Part shown: in pieces, positions 1-8,249 of the stretch | Position numbering within the stretch: the first letter of the stretch is position 1 | Layout of the letters: every line of letters starts with the position of its first letter | Assembly: GCA_025361105.1 (NCBI GenBank) | Contig: JANYAW010000349.1 | Location: 1 to 12,686, forward strand | Length of the DNA: 12,686 nt | Direction of reading: 5' to 3' | Origin: Rhodocyclaceae bacterium | GTDB taxonomy: Bacteria; Pseudomonadota; Gammaproteobacteria; Burkholderiales; Rhodocyclaceae | The notes under the pieces: generated by a model | Seen by the model: the letters and a program-made list of their open reading frames with translations, nothing else | Told to the model about the DNA's origin: nothing | The model's database searches: none | Position numbers and translations under genes: made by a program

Positions 1-2
1 GC

Positions 3-1370
3 GTCCACGAAGAAGCTGATGTGCGCGTTGAAATTGATCGCGAGTCCGGCGAATTTGAATCCTTCCGTCGCTGGCTGGTGGTGCCCGACGACATGGTCGA
101 GATTCCGGAACAGCAAACCGGTTTGACTGCCGCCAGAAAGCAAATCGAAGACATAGAACTCGATGATTACATCGAAGAAGGTTTGGAGCCGGTCGGCTTC
201 GGTCGCATCGGCGCGCAGGCTGCCAAGCAAGTCATCAATCAACGCATTCGCGATGCCGAGCGCGAGCAGCTGCTCAATGATTTCCTTGAGCGAAAAGAGC
301 ATCTCATCTCTGGCACTGTCAAGCGCATGGAGCGCGGTAATGCAATCATTGAAGCGGGTCGTATCGAAGCATTGTTGCCGCGCGATCAAATGATTCCGAA
401 AGAAAATCTGCGTCCCGGCGATCGCGTCCGTGCGTGGTTGCAAAAAGTTGATCGGCAAGCACGTGGTCCGCAGCTGATTTTGTCGCGTACCGCGCCTGGT
501 TTCATCATGAAATTGTTTGAGCTGGAAGTCCCCGAAATTGAAGACGGCTTGTTGGAAATCAAAGCCGCTGCACGAGACCCTGGCATGCGCGCCAAGATTG
601 CTGTGAAGTCCAACGATCCACGCGTCGATCCTATCGGCACCTGTGTTGGCATGCGTGGTTCGCGCGTTACTGCGGTGACCAACGAACTGTCCGGCGAGCG
701 GGTCGACATCATTCATTGGGCGGCCGATCCGGCGCAGTTTGTGATTGGTGCTTTGGCACCAGCCGAAGTGCAAAGCATCGTGGTCGATGAGGAACGTCAT
801 GCGATGGATGTGGTGGTTGATGAAGCCAACCTCGCCATTGCGATCGGTCGCGGTGGCCAAAATGTGCGCCTCGCGTCCGAGCTCACGGGTTGGACTATCA
901 ACCTGATGACTATTGAGCAATCGCAAGTCAAATCAGAATCTGAGCACGCCACCATACGCAGCTTGTTTGTTGAGCGACTCGACGTGGACGAAGAAGTTGC
1001 CAACATTTTGATTGAAGAGGGATTCTCGTCGCTCGAAGAAATCGCCTACGTTCCATTGGCCGAAATGCTGGAGATTGCAGCGTTCGATGAAGCGACGGTC
1101 AATGAATTACGTGACCGTGCGCGCAACGTAATTTTGACGGCAGCAATCTCTGACGAAGAGCAGTTGGAAAAAGTATCTGATGATTTGCTTGCCGTTGAAG
1201 GCATGGACAAGGCATTAGCCGCCAGCCTCGCTACACATGCAATCACCGATCGTGACGGACTTGCCGATCTTGCTGTGGATGAGTTGGTGGAGCTGACTGG
1301 AATTGATCAAGCACGAGCAACGGAAATTATTACCGCCGCGCGCGCGCATTGGTTTGCCGTAGAAGAATAA
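3..1370 (+). CDS. nusA: Transcription termination/antitermination factor NusA (5' partial)
   Basis: NusA binds RNA polymerase and nascent RNA and controls pausing, intrinsic termination and antitermination. The open frame runs in from the window edge (first whole codon at 3). By comparison with E. coli NusA about 38 N-terminal residues are missing, so the GTG at 21 is not the start. Numbering from the edge, an S1 domain covers roughly residues 100-165. KH1 has GMRGSRV near 216 and KH2 has IGRGGQNVRLAS near 281. Two C-terminal acidic repeats follow: the first begins near 337 (LIEEGFSSLEEIAYVP) and the second contains DDLLAVEGMD. Full length would be about 494 residues, normal for a proteobacterial NusA with both repeats. 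infB follows after 10 bases, and its ribosome binding site overlaps the nusA stop, which indicates an operon. Confidence 0.97.
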   Translation, partial: VHEEADVRVEIDRESGEFESFRRWLVVPDDMVEIPEQQTGLTAARKQIEDIELDDYIEEGLEPVGFGRIGAQAAKQVINQRIRDAEREQLLNDFLERKEHLISGTVKRMERGNAIIEAGRIEALLPRDQMIPKENLRPGDRVRAWLQKVDRQARGPQLILSRTAPGFIMKLFELEVPEIEDGLLEIKAAARDPGMRAKIAVKSNDPRVDPIGTCVGMRGSRVTAVTNELSGERVDIIHWAADPAQFVIGALAPAEVQSIVVDEERHAMDVVVDEANLAIAIGRGGQNVRLASELTGWTINLMTIEQSQVKSESEHATIRSLFVERLDVDEEVANILIEEGFSSLEEIAYVPLAEMLEIAAFDEATVNELRDRARNVILTAAISDEEQLEKVSDDLLAVEGMDKALAASLATHAITDRDGLADLAVDELVELTGIDQARATEIITAARAHWFAVEE

Positions 1371-1380
1371 GGGTGGCCGT

Positions 1381-4152
1381 ATGGATCAAATGACCGTTTC
1401 ACAATTTGCGACCGAGCTGAAAATGCCGGCCACCGCGCTATTGGAGCAGCTCGCCAAAGCCGGTGTGGCAAAAGAGGCAACGGGCGATGCCGTTTCCGAG
1501 CAGGATAAATCCAAGCTACTCGACTATTTGCGTAAATCGCATGGCGAAACTGCGCCCAAAGCAAAAATTACGTTATTGCGTAAGCAAACTAGCGAAATTC
1601 GGTCAGCCGACGCTACCGGTAAAGCGCGAACCATCCAGGTCGAAGTGCGCAAGAAACGCACCTTCGTCAAACGTGATCCACTGGAATTAGCGGCGGAAGC
1701 TGCGGCCGAAGCGCAAGCGGCAAAACCTGAAGTAGTCGAGGCTGCGGTCGTCGTCGAAACCGAGCCGACACCGCCGGTGGTTGAAATCGCCGCCGTCGCC
1801 GCAGTCGACATTGTGGCCGTGCCAGAACCGGTTGCCCCTGTCGTTGTAGAGGCAGCGCCAACGGTTGAAGTTGAGCCGGAAACAAATGTCGAAGCGGCCG
1901 ACACCGCAGCAAAAGCGCTGACTGCAAAACCTGCTGCAGCACCGAAATCATCGGGTCGTGTTCGCTCGGTGATTACACCGGATCAGTTGGCGATTCGAGA
2001 AGCGGAAGCCAAGCGTTCCGCAAGACTCGCCGCACATCAAGCGGCTGAGGTCAAAGAAAAGCAGGATCGCGAAGCAAGAGCGCGTGCCGAAACGGAAGCA
2101 AAAGCAACTCAACAGGTCGCGGCCGTAGCCACCGCAGCCGCAGCCAAAAAAGCCAAAGAACCTGCTGCTGGTGTTACCGGCACGATACACAAGCCAGCTG
2201 GCAAGACTGACGAAACAAAAGCCAAAACCGCCAAGAAGGATGCGTGGAAAGAAGACGCAGCAAAAAAACGTGCCATCAAGACGCGCGGCGACACCGGCCC
2301 TGCGGGTTGGCGCGGTGCTAAAGGCGGCGGTCGTCATGGATCGCGCCATGGAGCGAGCAACGAAGCTGCAGCGCCAGCACAACCTATCGAGTTCATCGCT
2401 AAAGAAATCCACGTGCCAGAAACCATTTCGGTTGCCGATCTCGCGCACAAGATGGCGGTGAAGGCGACAGAAGTCATCAAGCTGATGATGAAAATGGGTT
2501 CAATGGTCACCATCAACCAAGTTATTGACCAAGAAACGGCGATGATTCTGGTTGAAGAAATGGGGCACAAGGCTGTCGCCGCTAAGCTCGACGATCCGGA
2601 TGCATTTCTCGATGACGATACCGAATCGCATACCGCTGAATTGTTGCCCCGCGCACCGGTCGTGACGGTGATGGGACACGTCGATCATGGTAAAACTTCC
2701 TTGCTGGATAGCATTCGCAAAGCGCGTGTTGCGCACGGCGAAGCGGGTGGCATCACACAGCACATCGGTGCCTATCACGTTGAAACGCAGCGTGGCATGA
2801 TTACGTTTTTGGATACACCGGGTCACGAAGCGTTTACAGCGATGCGTGCGCGTGGCGCGAAAGCCACCGACATCGTTATTTTGGTGGTTGCCGCCGATGA
2901 CGGCGTGATGCCGCAGACCAAGGAAGCGATTCATCACGCCAAAGCTGCTGGTGTTGCGCTGGTGGTTGCGGTCAACAAAATCGACAAGCCCGGCGCGAAC
3001 ATAGAGCGCGTCAAACAAGAACTAATTGCCGAAGGTGTAGTGCCGGAAGAGTACGGCGGTGACTCACCGTTCGTGCAAGTTTCGGCAAAAACCGGTGAAG
3101 GTATTGATGCTTTGCTTGAGCAAGTTTTGCTTCAGGCTGAAGTTCTCGAATTGAAAGCGCCGCGCGATTCTGCCGCCAAAGGCTTGGTGATTGAAGCGCG
3201 ACTCGATAAAGGTCGTGGCCCGGTCGCAACGATTCTGGTTCAATCCGGCACGCTCAAGCGCGGTGATTCTTTGCTCGTCGGTGCTGTGTTCGGCCGCGTG
3301 CGTGCCATGCTTGACGAGAACGGAAAATCTGTCGAATCTGCCGGCCCGTCGATACCGGTAGAAATTCAGGGTTTGACCGATGTACCGGCAGCAGGTGATG
3401 AAGCGATGGTGTTGGGTGACGAGCGCAGAGTTCGTGAAATCGCACTGTTCCGGCAAGGCAAATTCCGCGATGTGAAGTTGGCCAAGCAACAAGCCGCCAA
3501 GCTCGAAGGCATGTTCGATCAAATGACGGAAGGCGAAGTGCAAACCTTGCCGCTGGTCATCAAGGCCGACGTACAAGGTTCGCAAGAAGCATTGATGCAT
3601 TCGTTGACACGTCTATCAACACCGGAAATCAAGATTGTGATTGTGCATTCTGCGGTTGGTGCAATCAGCGAATCTGATGTCAATCTCGCTGCCGCATCGA
3701 AAGCCGTCATCATCGGTTTCAATTCGCGCGCGGATGCTGGTGCACGCAAGATTGCCGAAAATTTCGGTGTCGATATTCGCTACTACAACATTATTTATGA
3801 CGCCGTCGACGAAGTGCGCGCGGCCATGTCAGGCATGTTGGCACCGGAACGTCGCGAAGCAGTGATTGGCATGGTTGAAGTGCGACAAGTTTTCCGTATC
3901 TCGAAGATTGGTGCGGTCGCCGGTTGTATGGTGTTGTCAGGCTTGGTCAAGCGCAATGCGTCAGTGCGAGTGCTGCGTGACAACATCGCGATTCACACCG
4001 GCGAACTGGAGTCGCTCAAGCGTTTCAAAGATGACGTTCGCGAAGTCAAGGAAGGCTTCGAGTGCGGTTTGAACTTGAAGAATTTCAATGACATCAACGA
4101 AGGCGATCAACTTGAAGTTTTTGAGATTCAGGAAATCACGCGCACGCTGTAA
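1381..4152 (+). CDS. infB: Translation initiation factor IF-2
   Basis: GTPase that brings fMet-tRNA to the 30S subunit and promotes 50S joining. 923 residues. The N-terminal IF2_N domain (1-55) and the ADATGKARTIQVEVRKKR stretch are of betaproteobacterial type. A long Ala/Glu/Val/Lys-rich, low-complexity linker (about 95-330) ends in a Gly/Arg-rich GWRG segment. A second IF2_N-like domain lies at about 338-400. The G domain is complete: G1 GHVDHGKT at 432-439, G3 DTPGH from 478, G4 NKID at 532-535 and G5 SAK at 568-570. Domains II, III and the fMet-tRNA-binding C2 domain follow to the end. The ATG at 1381 has an AAGGG seven bases upstream; a second Met lies three codons in. The gene sits between nusA and rbfA, the usual operon order. 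Confidence 0.98.
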   Translation: MDQMTVSQFATELKMPATALLEQLAKAGVAKEATGDAVSEQDKSKLLDYLRKSHGETAPKAKITLLRKQTSEIRSADATGKARTIQVEVRKKRTFVKRDPLELAAEAAAEAQAAKPEVVEAAVVVETEPTPPVVEIAAVAAVDIVAVPEPVAPVVVEAAPTVEVEPETNVEAADTAAKALTAKPAAAPKSSGRVRSVITPDQLAIREAEAKRSARLAAHQAAEVKEKQDREARARAETEAKATQQVAAVATAAAAKKAKEPAAGVTGTIHKPAGKTDETKAKTAKKDAWKEDAAKKRAIKTRGDTGPAGWRGAKGGGRHGSRHGASNEAAAPAQPIEFIAKEIHVPETISVADLAHKMAVKATEVIKLMMKMGSMVTINQVIDQETAMILVEEMGHKAVAAKLDDPDAFLDDDTESHTAELLPRAPVVTVMGHVDHGKTSLLDSIRKARVAHGEAGGITQHIGAYHVETQRGMITFLDTPGHEAFTAMRARGAKATDIVILVVAADDGVMPQTKEAIHHAKAAGVALVVAVNKIDKPGANIERVKQELIAEGVVPEEYGGDSPFVQVSAKTGEGIDALLEQVLLQAEVLELKAPRDSAAKGLVIEARLDKGRGPVATILVQSGTLKRGDSLLVGAVFGRVRAMLDENGKSVESAGPSIPVEIQGLTDVPAAGDEAMVLGDERRVREIALFRQGKFRDVKLAKQQAAKLEGMFDQMTEGEVQTLPLVIKADVQGSQEALMHSLTRLSTPEIKIVIVHSAVGAISESDVNLAAASKAVIIGFNSRADAGARKIAENFGVDIRYYNIIYDAVDEVRAAMSGMLAPERREAVIGMVEVRQVFRISKIGAVAGCMVLSGLVKRNASVRVLRDNIAIHTGELESLKRFKDDVREVKEGFECGLNLKNFNDINEGDQLEVFEIQEITRTL

Positions 4153-4178
4153 TTGCGGTCGAACACGGTCGACACTCG

Positions 4179-4580
4179 ATGGCAACAAAGCAAGGTTTTG
4201 CGCGATCTGATCGCATCTCGGAACAAATCCGCCGCGAGTTGGCGGATTTGATTCGCTTTGGTCTCAAAGACCCACGCCTGAGTTCGCATCTGGCACTGGT
4301 GACGATTACGGATGTCGAAACGACGCGAGACTATTCTCACGCCAAGATTTTCTTCACGTCCTTATCGCCCAGCGCTGCCAAGGAAGAAATCACCGAAGGG
4401 CTTAAACGTTCGGCAGGGTTTTTGCGACGCGAATTGGGCAAGCGCATTCGCCTACACAAGATTCCCGAATTGCATTTTGTTTTTGATGCTTCAGTTGAAT
4501 ACGGGAGCCGCCTATCGCGCCTGATTGACGACGCAGTTGAATCGGATGCTGAGCGTGGCGATAAGCCGCGCGAAGAGTGA
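4179..4580 (+). CDS. rbfA: 30S ribosome-binding factor RbfA
   Basis: Small KH-fold protein that binds the 30S subunit near helix 1 of 16S rRNA and supports late 30S maturation, especially in the cold. 133 residues, a normal family length. The N-terminus (RSDRISEQIRRELADLI) and the core (LVTITDVETTRDYSHAKIFFTSL) match the family well, as does the KRIRLHKIPELHFVFDASVEYGSRLSRLID block near the C-terminus. The ATG start at 4179 lies 26 bases after infB and lacks a clear Shine-Dalgarno sequence; the spacer instead carries a short direct repeat. The end overlaps the truB start by four bases (GTGA), so translational coupling is likely. Confidence 0.96.
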   Translation: MATKQGFARSDRISEQIRRELADLIRFGLKDPRLSSHLALVTITDVETTRDYSHAKIFFTSLSPSAAKEEITEGLKRSAGFLRRELGKRIRLHKIPELHFVFDASVEYGSRLSRLIDDAVESDAERGDKPREE

Positions 4581-5536
4581 CTGCCGTGGGTGCTGGTAAC
4601 GGCGTGAAAAAAATCCGCCGCAAACTCGATGGCGTCTTGTTGCTCGACAAACCCATAGGCATGAGTTCCAACCAAGCCTTGCAAGCCGCGCGGCGGATAT
4701 TTAACGCACAAAAGGCCGGACACACAGGAACGCTCGACCCATTAGCGACTGGATTGTTACCGCTGTGTTTTGGCGAAGCCACCAAATTTGCCGGCGAATT
4801 ACTCGATGCCGACAAGACCTATACCGCGACTTTGAGTCTTGGCATTACCACTGATACAGGCGATGCTGAAGGCCGTGAAATTACGCGGCAAGCCGTGAGT
4901 GCAACGCAAGATGAAGTCGCTGCCGTGATAGCGCGTTTTCGGGGCGAGATTGAGCAAATTCCGCCCATGTATTCAGCGCTCAAGCGCGATGGAAAACCGC
5001 TCTACGAGTACGCGCGAGCCGGCATAGAAGTTGAGCGTGCGCCACGCAAAATCACCATCCACAAAATCGAAATGTTGGAATGCCGTGACGAGCAAGTCAG
5101 TATCAAAGTGACATGCAGCAAAGGTACGTATATCCGCACATTAGCGGTCGATATTGGTGAGCGCTTGGGGTGCGGCGCACACTTGATTGCGCTGCGCCGC
5201 ACGGAAACGGGGGGCATGTCAGTCGCCTCGGCGATTACGCTCGATGTATTGCAAGCGATGTGCGAAGACGAGCGCAATACCGTCTTGCTTCCGGCAGACG
5301 CATTAATCGCCCATTTGCCAGCGTTTCAGCTAGACGCAGGGGTGTCCGCCAAGGTGATGCAAGGAAGAGCGGTTGAGTGCCCATTTGTCTGCCGCGACGG
5401 CGTATCACCAGCACCAACTGGCGAGCGATCAGATTCACGCGTCCGTCTGTACGACGACGGCAGGAAGTTCCTCGGTCTTGGAACGCTTACCGACGATGGC
5501 TGGTGCAAACCCTTGCGACTGGTCGCGAGTAATTGA
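4577..5536 (+). CDS. truB: tRNA pseudouridine(55) synthase TruB
   Basis: Converts U55 in the T-loop of elongator tRNAs to pseudouridine and also acts as a tRNA chaperone. 319 residues. Motif I is GVLLLDKPIGMSS (19-31). The catalytic motif GTLDPLATG contains the nucleophile Asp54. PPMYSALKRDGKPLYEYAR and CSKGTYIRTLAVDIG are typical downstream blocks, and the last ~65 residues form the C-terminal extension that in related proteins folds as a PUA-like domain. The chosen GTG at 4577 overlaps the rbfA stop (GTGA). GTG codons at 4586 and 4604 are alternative starts that would remove only a poorly conserved N-terminal stretch. No terminator is visible downstream; rpsO has its own promoter 30 bases later. 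Confidence 0.96.
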   Translation: MTAVGAGNGVKKIRRKLDGVLLLDKPIGMSSNQALQAARRIFNAQKAGHTGTLDPLATGLLPLCFGEATKFAGELLDADKTYTATLSLGITTDTGDAEGREITRQAVSATQDEVAAVIARFRGEIEQIPPMYSALKRDGKPLYEYARAGIEVERAPRKITIHKIEMLECRDEQVSIKVTCSKGTYIRTLAVDIGERLGCGAHLIALRRTETGGMSVASAITLDVLQAMCEDERNTVLLPADALIAHLPAFQLDAGVSAKVMQGRAVECPFVCRDGVSPAPTGERSDSRVRLYDDGRKFLGLGTLTDDGWCKPLRLVASN

Positions 5537-5565
5537 TATTCATGGCAAAAACTGCGACAAACCGC

Positions 5566-5595
5566 TTGATACATCAGTGTGAGCGCCGCTATAAT
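5566..5595 (+). promoter_or_regulatory. Sigma70-type promoter of rpsO (-pnp)
   Basis: A TTGATA -35 box (5566-5571) is separated by 18 bases from a perfect TATAAT -10 box (5590-5595). Transcription would start near 5602 and give a leader of about 45 bases. The bases after the -10 (CTCGCG) are GC-rich, as in stringently controlled promoters for ribosomal components. The ribosome binding site AAGGAA (5633-5638) sits 8 bases before the rpsO ATG. This is the only convincing promoter seen upstream of rpsO and pnp in the window. Confidence 0.8.
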
Positions 5596-5646
5596 CTCGC
5601 GTTCGCTAAAAGACAAACATAACAGTAATCGCAAGGAACCTATTTC

Positions 5647-5916
5647 ATGGCAATTTCTACCCCCGAAAAAGCAAAAATCGTCACTGATTATCAACGTGCG
5701 CAGGGCGACACCGGATCTCCTGAAGTGCAAGTGGCACTGCTCACTGCTCGCATCAATGATTTGACCAGCCATTTCAAAGCCCACACCAAAGATCATCATT
5801 CTCGTCGTGGACTGCTGATGATGGTGAGCCAACGTCGCAAATTGCTTGATTACTTCAAGCGCAAGAATGCTGATGGCTACAAAGCGCTGATTGAGCGTCT
5901 TGGCCTGCGCAAGTAA
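5647..5916 (+). CDS. rpsO: 30S ribosomal protein uS15 (S15)
   Basis: Primary-binding protein of the 30S platform; it binds 16S rRNA helices 20-22 and forms a bridge to the 50S subunit. 89 residues, the standard length. The family signature is clear: GDTGSPEVQVALLTARIN, then HFKAHTKDHHSRRGLL, then RRKLLDYFKRKN, ending in LGLRK. The ATG has a good ribosome binding site (AAGGAA, 8 bases upstream). The gene is followed by pnp, as in many proteobacteria. In E. coli S15 represses its own translation through a leader pseudoknot; the leader here is only about 45 bases and I did not identify an equivalent structure. Confidence 0.98.
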   Translation: MAISTPEKAKIVTDYQRAQGDTGSPEVQVALLTARINDLTSHFKAHTKDHHSRRGLLMMVSQRRKLLDYFKRKNADGYKALIERLGLRK

Positions 5917-5983
5917 GGAAAAGTTGTCGCGTTTGCGTGTAGCGCAACCAATGTCACTTTTGAAATATTCGTTGTAGATCATC

Positions 5984-6025
5984 AAGCCGATGCGGCCATT
6001 GTGGCGGCATCGGCTTTAATTTTTT
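5984..6025 (+). terminator. Rho-independent terminator / hairpin in the rpsO-pnp spacer
   Basis: The arms 5984-5997 and 6003-6016 form a stem of 14 positions with one mismatch and a five-base loop. A T-rich tract with six consecutive T follows (6020-6025). It looks like an intrinsic terminator for rpsO, yet it ends only 5 bases before the pnp ribosome binding site and 16 bases before its start. pnp must therefore be expressed by read-through, or from an unseen promoter upstream of the hairpin, in which case the hairpin is part of the pnp leader. Confidence 0.85.
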
Positions 6026-6041
6026 GTGAAAAGGAAAATCT

Positions 6042-8180
6042 GTGTTTAATCCGACCAAGAAAAGCTTTGCCTACGGCGAACATACCGTCACCGTAGAAAC
6101 CGGCGAGATTGCTCGCCAAGCTGGCGGCGCAGTAGTTGTCAATATGGGCGACACCATGGTGCTTGCTACCGTCGTAGCGGCGCGTTCAGCCAAAGCAGGG
6201 CAAGATTTCTTCCCGTTGACCGTCGATTACCAGGAAAAAACTTACGCGGCCGGTCGCATCCCCGGTGGATTTTTCAAACGCGAAGGTCGTCCCTCAGAAA
6301 AAGAAATTCTGACTTGCCGCCTGATTGATCGCCCGATTCGCCCGCTGTTCCCCGAAGGCTTCTATAACGAAGTGCAAGTCATATGTACCGTGATGTCATG
6401 CAATCCGGAAATTGATCCGGACATTCCTGCGCTGATTGGCACCTCGGCTGCGCTGGCGATTTCCGGCTTGCCGTTCAACGGCCCGGTCGGTGCCGCGCGC
6501 GTCGGTTACATCGACGGCAAATACGTGCTGTGTCCGACCAAGACACAACTCGAGTCCACCCAATTGGATTTGGTGGTTGCCGGTACTGAAACAGCGGTGT
6601 TGATGGTCGAATCCGAAGCCAAACAACTGTCCGAGGAAGTCATGCTTGGCGCAGTGATGTTCGGTCACGAGCAAATGCAAGCGGCGATCAAAGCGATCAA
6701 CGAAATGGTCGAAGTCGCAGGCAAACCTGAATGGGATTGGCAAGCGCCGGCAAAGGACGAAGCACTAATCGCGCGCGTCAGCGAACTCGCCGAAACTGAA
6801 CTGCGCGCTGCCTACAAAATCACCAGCAAGCAAGCACGTACGCAAGCGACGCGTGAGATTTTCAAGAAAACCACCGCGACGCTGACTGAGGGTGTGGAAA
6901 ACGCTCCTGACGCGAACACCATCGGCAGCACTTTGTTCGACTTGGAAGCCAAAATTGTTCGCAGCCAAATTTTGAATGGCGAACCACGCATTGACGGTCG
7001 TGATACCCGTACCGTGCGCCCTATCGTAGTTCGTAGCGGCGTATTGCCGCGCACTCACGGTTCGGCGTTATTCACCCGAGGCGAGACACAAGCGCTGGTG
7101 GTTGCCACACTAGGCACCGGTCGCGACGAGCAAATCATCGACGCGCTACAAGGCGAATATCGTGATCGTTTCATGCTTCACTACAACATGCCTCCCTACG
7201 CCACCGGCGAAACTGGCCGCGTTGGTACGCCCAAGCGTCGCGAAATCGGACATGGCCGTTTGGCCAAACGTGCACTGGTCGCTGTGTTGCCATCGGCAGA
7301 TGAATTCGGTTATTCGATGCGCGTGGTTTCAGAAATCACCGAGTCCAATGGCTCATCATCGATGGCGTCGGTTTGTGGCGGCTCTCTGGCGCTAATGGAT
7401 GCGGGCGTGCCGCTCAAAGCCCATGTTGCCGGTATTGCGATGGGGCTTATCAAGGATGGCAATCGCTTCGCAGTGCTGACCGACATTTTGGGCGACGAAG
7501 ATCATCTTGGCGACATGGATTTCAAAGTTGCGGGAACTGAAAGTGGAATCACCGCGCTGCAAATGGACATCAAGATTCAAGGCATCACCAAAGAAATCAT
7601 GCAAGTCGCGCTGGCACAAGCCAAGGACGCACGCTTGCATATTCTTGGCATCATGAATGGTTCAATGGCAGGTGCGCGAGAAGAAGTTTCGACCTACGCG
7701 CCGCGCATGATTCATATCAAAATTAACCCTGAGAAAATACGTGACGTGATTGGCAAAGGCGGTGCGGTAATACGTGCACTGACCGAAGAAACCGGCTGCG
7801 TGATCGATATCGAAGATGACGGCAACATCACCATCTCGTCGGTCAATGCGGATGCCGCGCAAGTCGCCAAAAAACGCATAGAAGACATCACTGCCGAAGT
7901 TGAAGTCGGGCGCGTTTATGAAGGCACGGTTTTGCGTTTGTTGGACTTCGGTGCGATTGTGAGTTTGTTGCCGGGCAAAGACGGGCTACTACATATTTCG
8001 CAAATTGCCAACGAGCGCGTCAACGCCGTGTCTGACCATTTGAAAGAAGGTCAGATCGTTAAAGTCAAAGTTATCGAGACCGACGATAAAGGTCGCGTGC
8101 GCTTGTCGATGAAGGCAGTTGCTGCTGACATCGCTGCCGCAACTGCTACTGCGCCAGTAGCGGATGCGCCGCAAGCGTAA
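6042..8180 (+). CDS. pnp: Polyribonucleotide nucleotidyltransferase (PNPase)
   Basis: Phosphorolytic 3'-5' exoribonuclease, usually a trimer and often a degradosome partner of RNase E; it degrades mRNA and can add heteropolymeric tails. 712 residues, the normal length. Domain order: first RNase PH domain (about 10-145, with FFPLTVDYQEKTYAAGRIPGGF), helical domain (about 150-240) and second RNase PH domain (about 330-545). The active-site acidic cluster DEDHLGDMD lies at 485-493. The KH domain has GKGG at 571-574, and the S1 domain runs from about 622 to 690. A short Ala-rich tail ends the protein. The start is GTG at 6042, with AAGGA at 6031-6035; the start context FNPTKKSFAYGEHTVTVETG aligns with E. 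coli PNPase. Confidence 0.98.
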   Translation: MFNPTKKSFAYGEHTVTVETGEIARQAGGAVVVNMGDTMVLATVVAARSAKAGQDFFPLTVDYQEKTYAAGRIPGGFFKREGRPSEKEILTCRLIDRPIRPLFPEGFYNEVQVICTVMSCNPEIDPDIPALIGTSAALAISGLPFNGPVGAARVGYIDGKYVLCPTKTQLESTQLDLVVAGTETAVLMVESEAKQLSEEVMLGAVMFGHEQMQAAIKAINEMVEVAGKPEWDWQAPAKDEALIARVSELAETELRAAYKITSKQARTQATREIFKKTTATLTEGVENAPDANTIGSTLFDLEAKIVRSQILNGEPRIDGRDTRTVRPIVVRSGVLPRTHGSALFTRGETQALVVATLGTGRDEQIIDALQGEYRDRFMLHYNMPPYATGETGRVGTPKRREIGHGRLAKRALVAVLPSADEFGYSMRVVSEITESNGSSSMASVCGGSLALMDAGVPLKAHVAGIAMGLIKDGNRFAVLTDILGDEDHLGDMDFKVAGTESGITALQMDIKIQGITKEIMQVALAQAKDARLHILGIMNGSMAGAREEVSTYAPRMIHIKINPEKIRDVIGKGGAVIRALTEETGCVIDIEDDGNITISSVNADAAQVAKKRIEDITAEVEVGRVYEGTVLRLLDFGAIVSLLPGKDGLLHISQIANERVNAVSDHLKEGQIVKVKVIETDDKGRVRLSMKAVAADIAAATATAPVADAPQA

Positions 8181-8193
8181 GCTGTCTTAGTGC

Positions 8194-8222
8194 AAAAAAA
8201 GGACGCTACGGTGTCCTTTTTT
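8194..8222. terminator. Bidirectional intrinsic terminator between pnp and dksA
   Basis: A hairpin with stem GGACGC (8201-8206) and GTGTCC (8211-8216), containing one G-U pair, is closed over a TACG loop. On the plus-strand transcript this is C(UACG)G, a member of the very stable UNCG tetraloop class. The stem is flanked by seven A on the left (8194-8200) and six T on the right (8217-8222), so each strand has a hairpin plus U-run. It lies 14 bases after pnp and 28 bases beyond the dksA stop, and serves both convergent genes. Confidence 0.9.
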
Positions 8223-8249
8223 GTTAATGAAACTGAATCACTCAGTGGC

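Noticed and set aside
3064..3600. 178-residue minus-strand frame inside infB
   Set aside because: Antisense shadow of the conserved IF2 C-terminal half; no family features or ribosome binding site.
5917..5983. Dedicated pnp promoter upstream of the hairpin
   Set aside because: Candidate -35 sequences (TTGCGT, TTGAAA) have no acceptable -10 at 16-18 bases.
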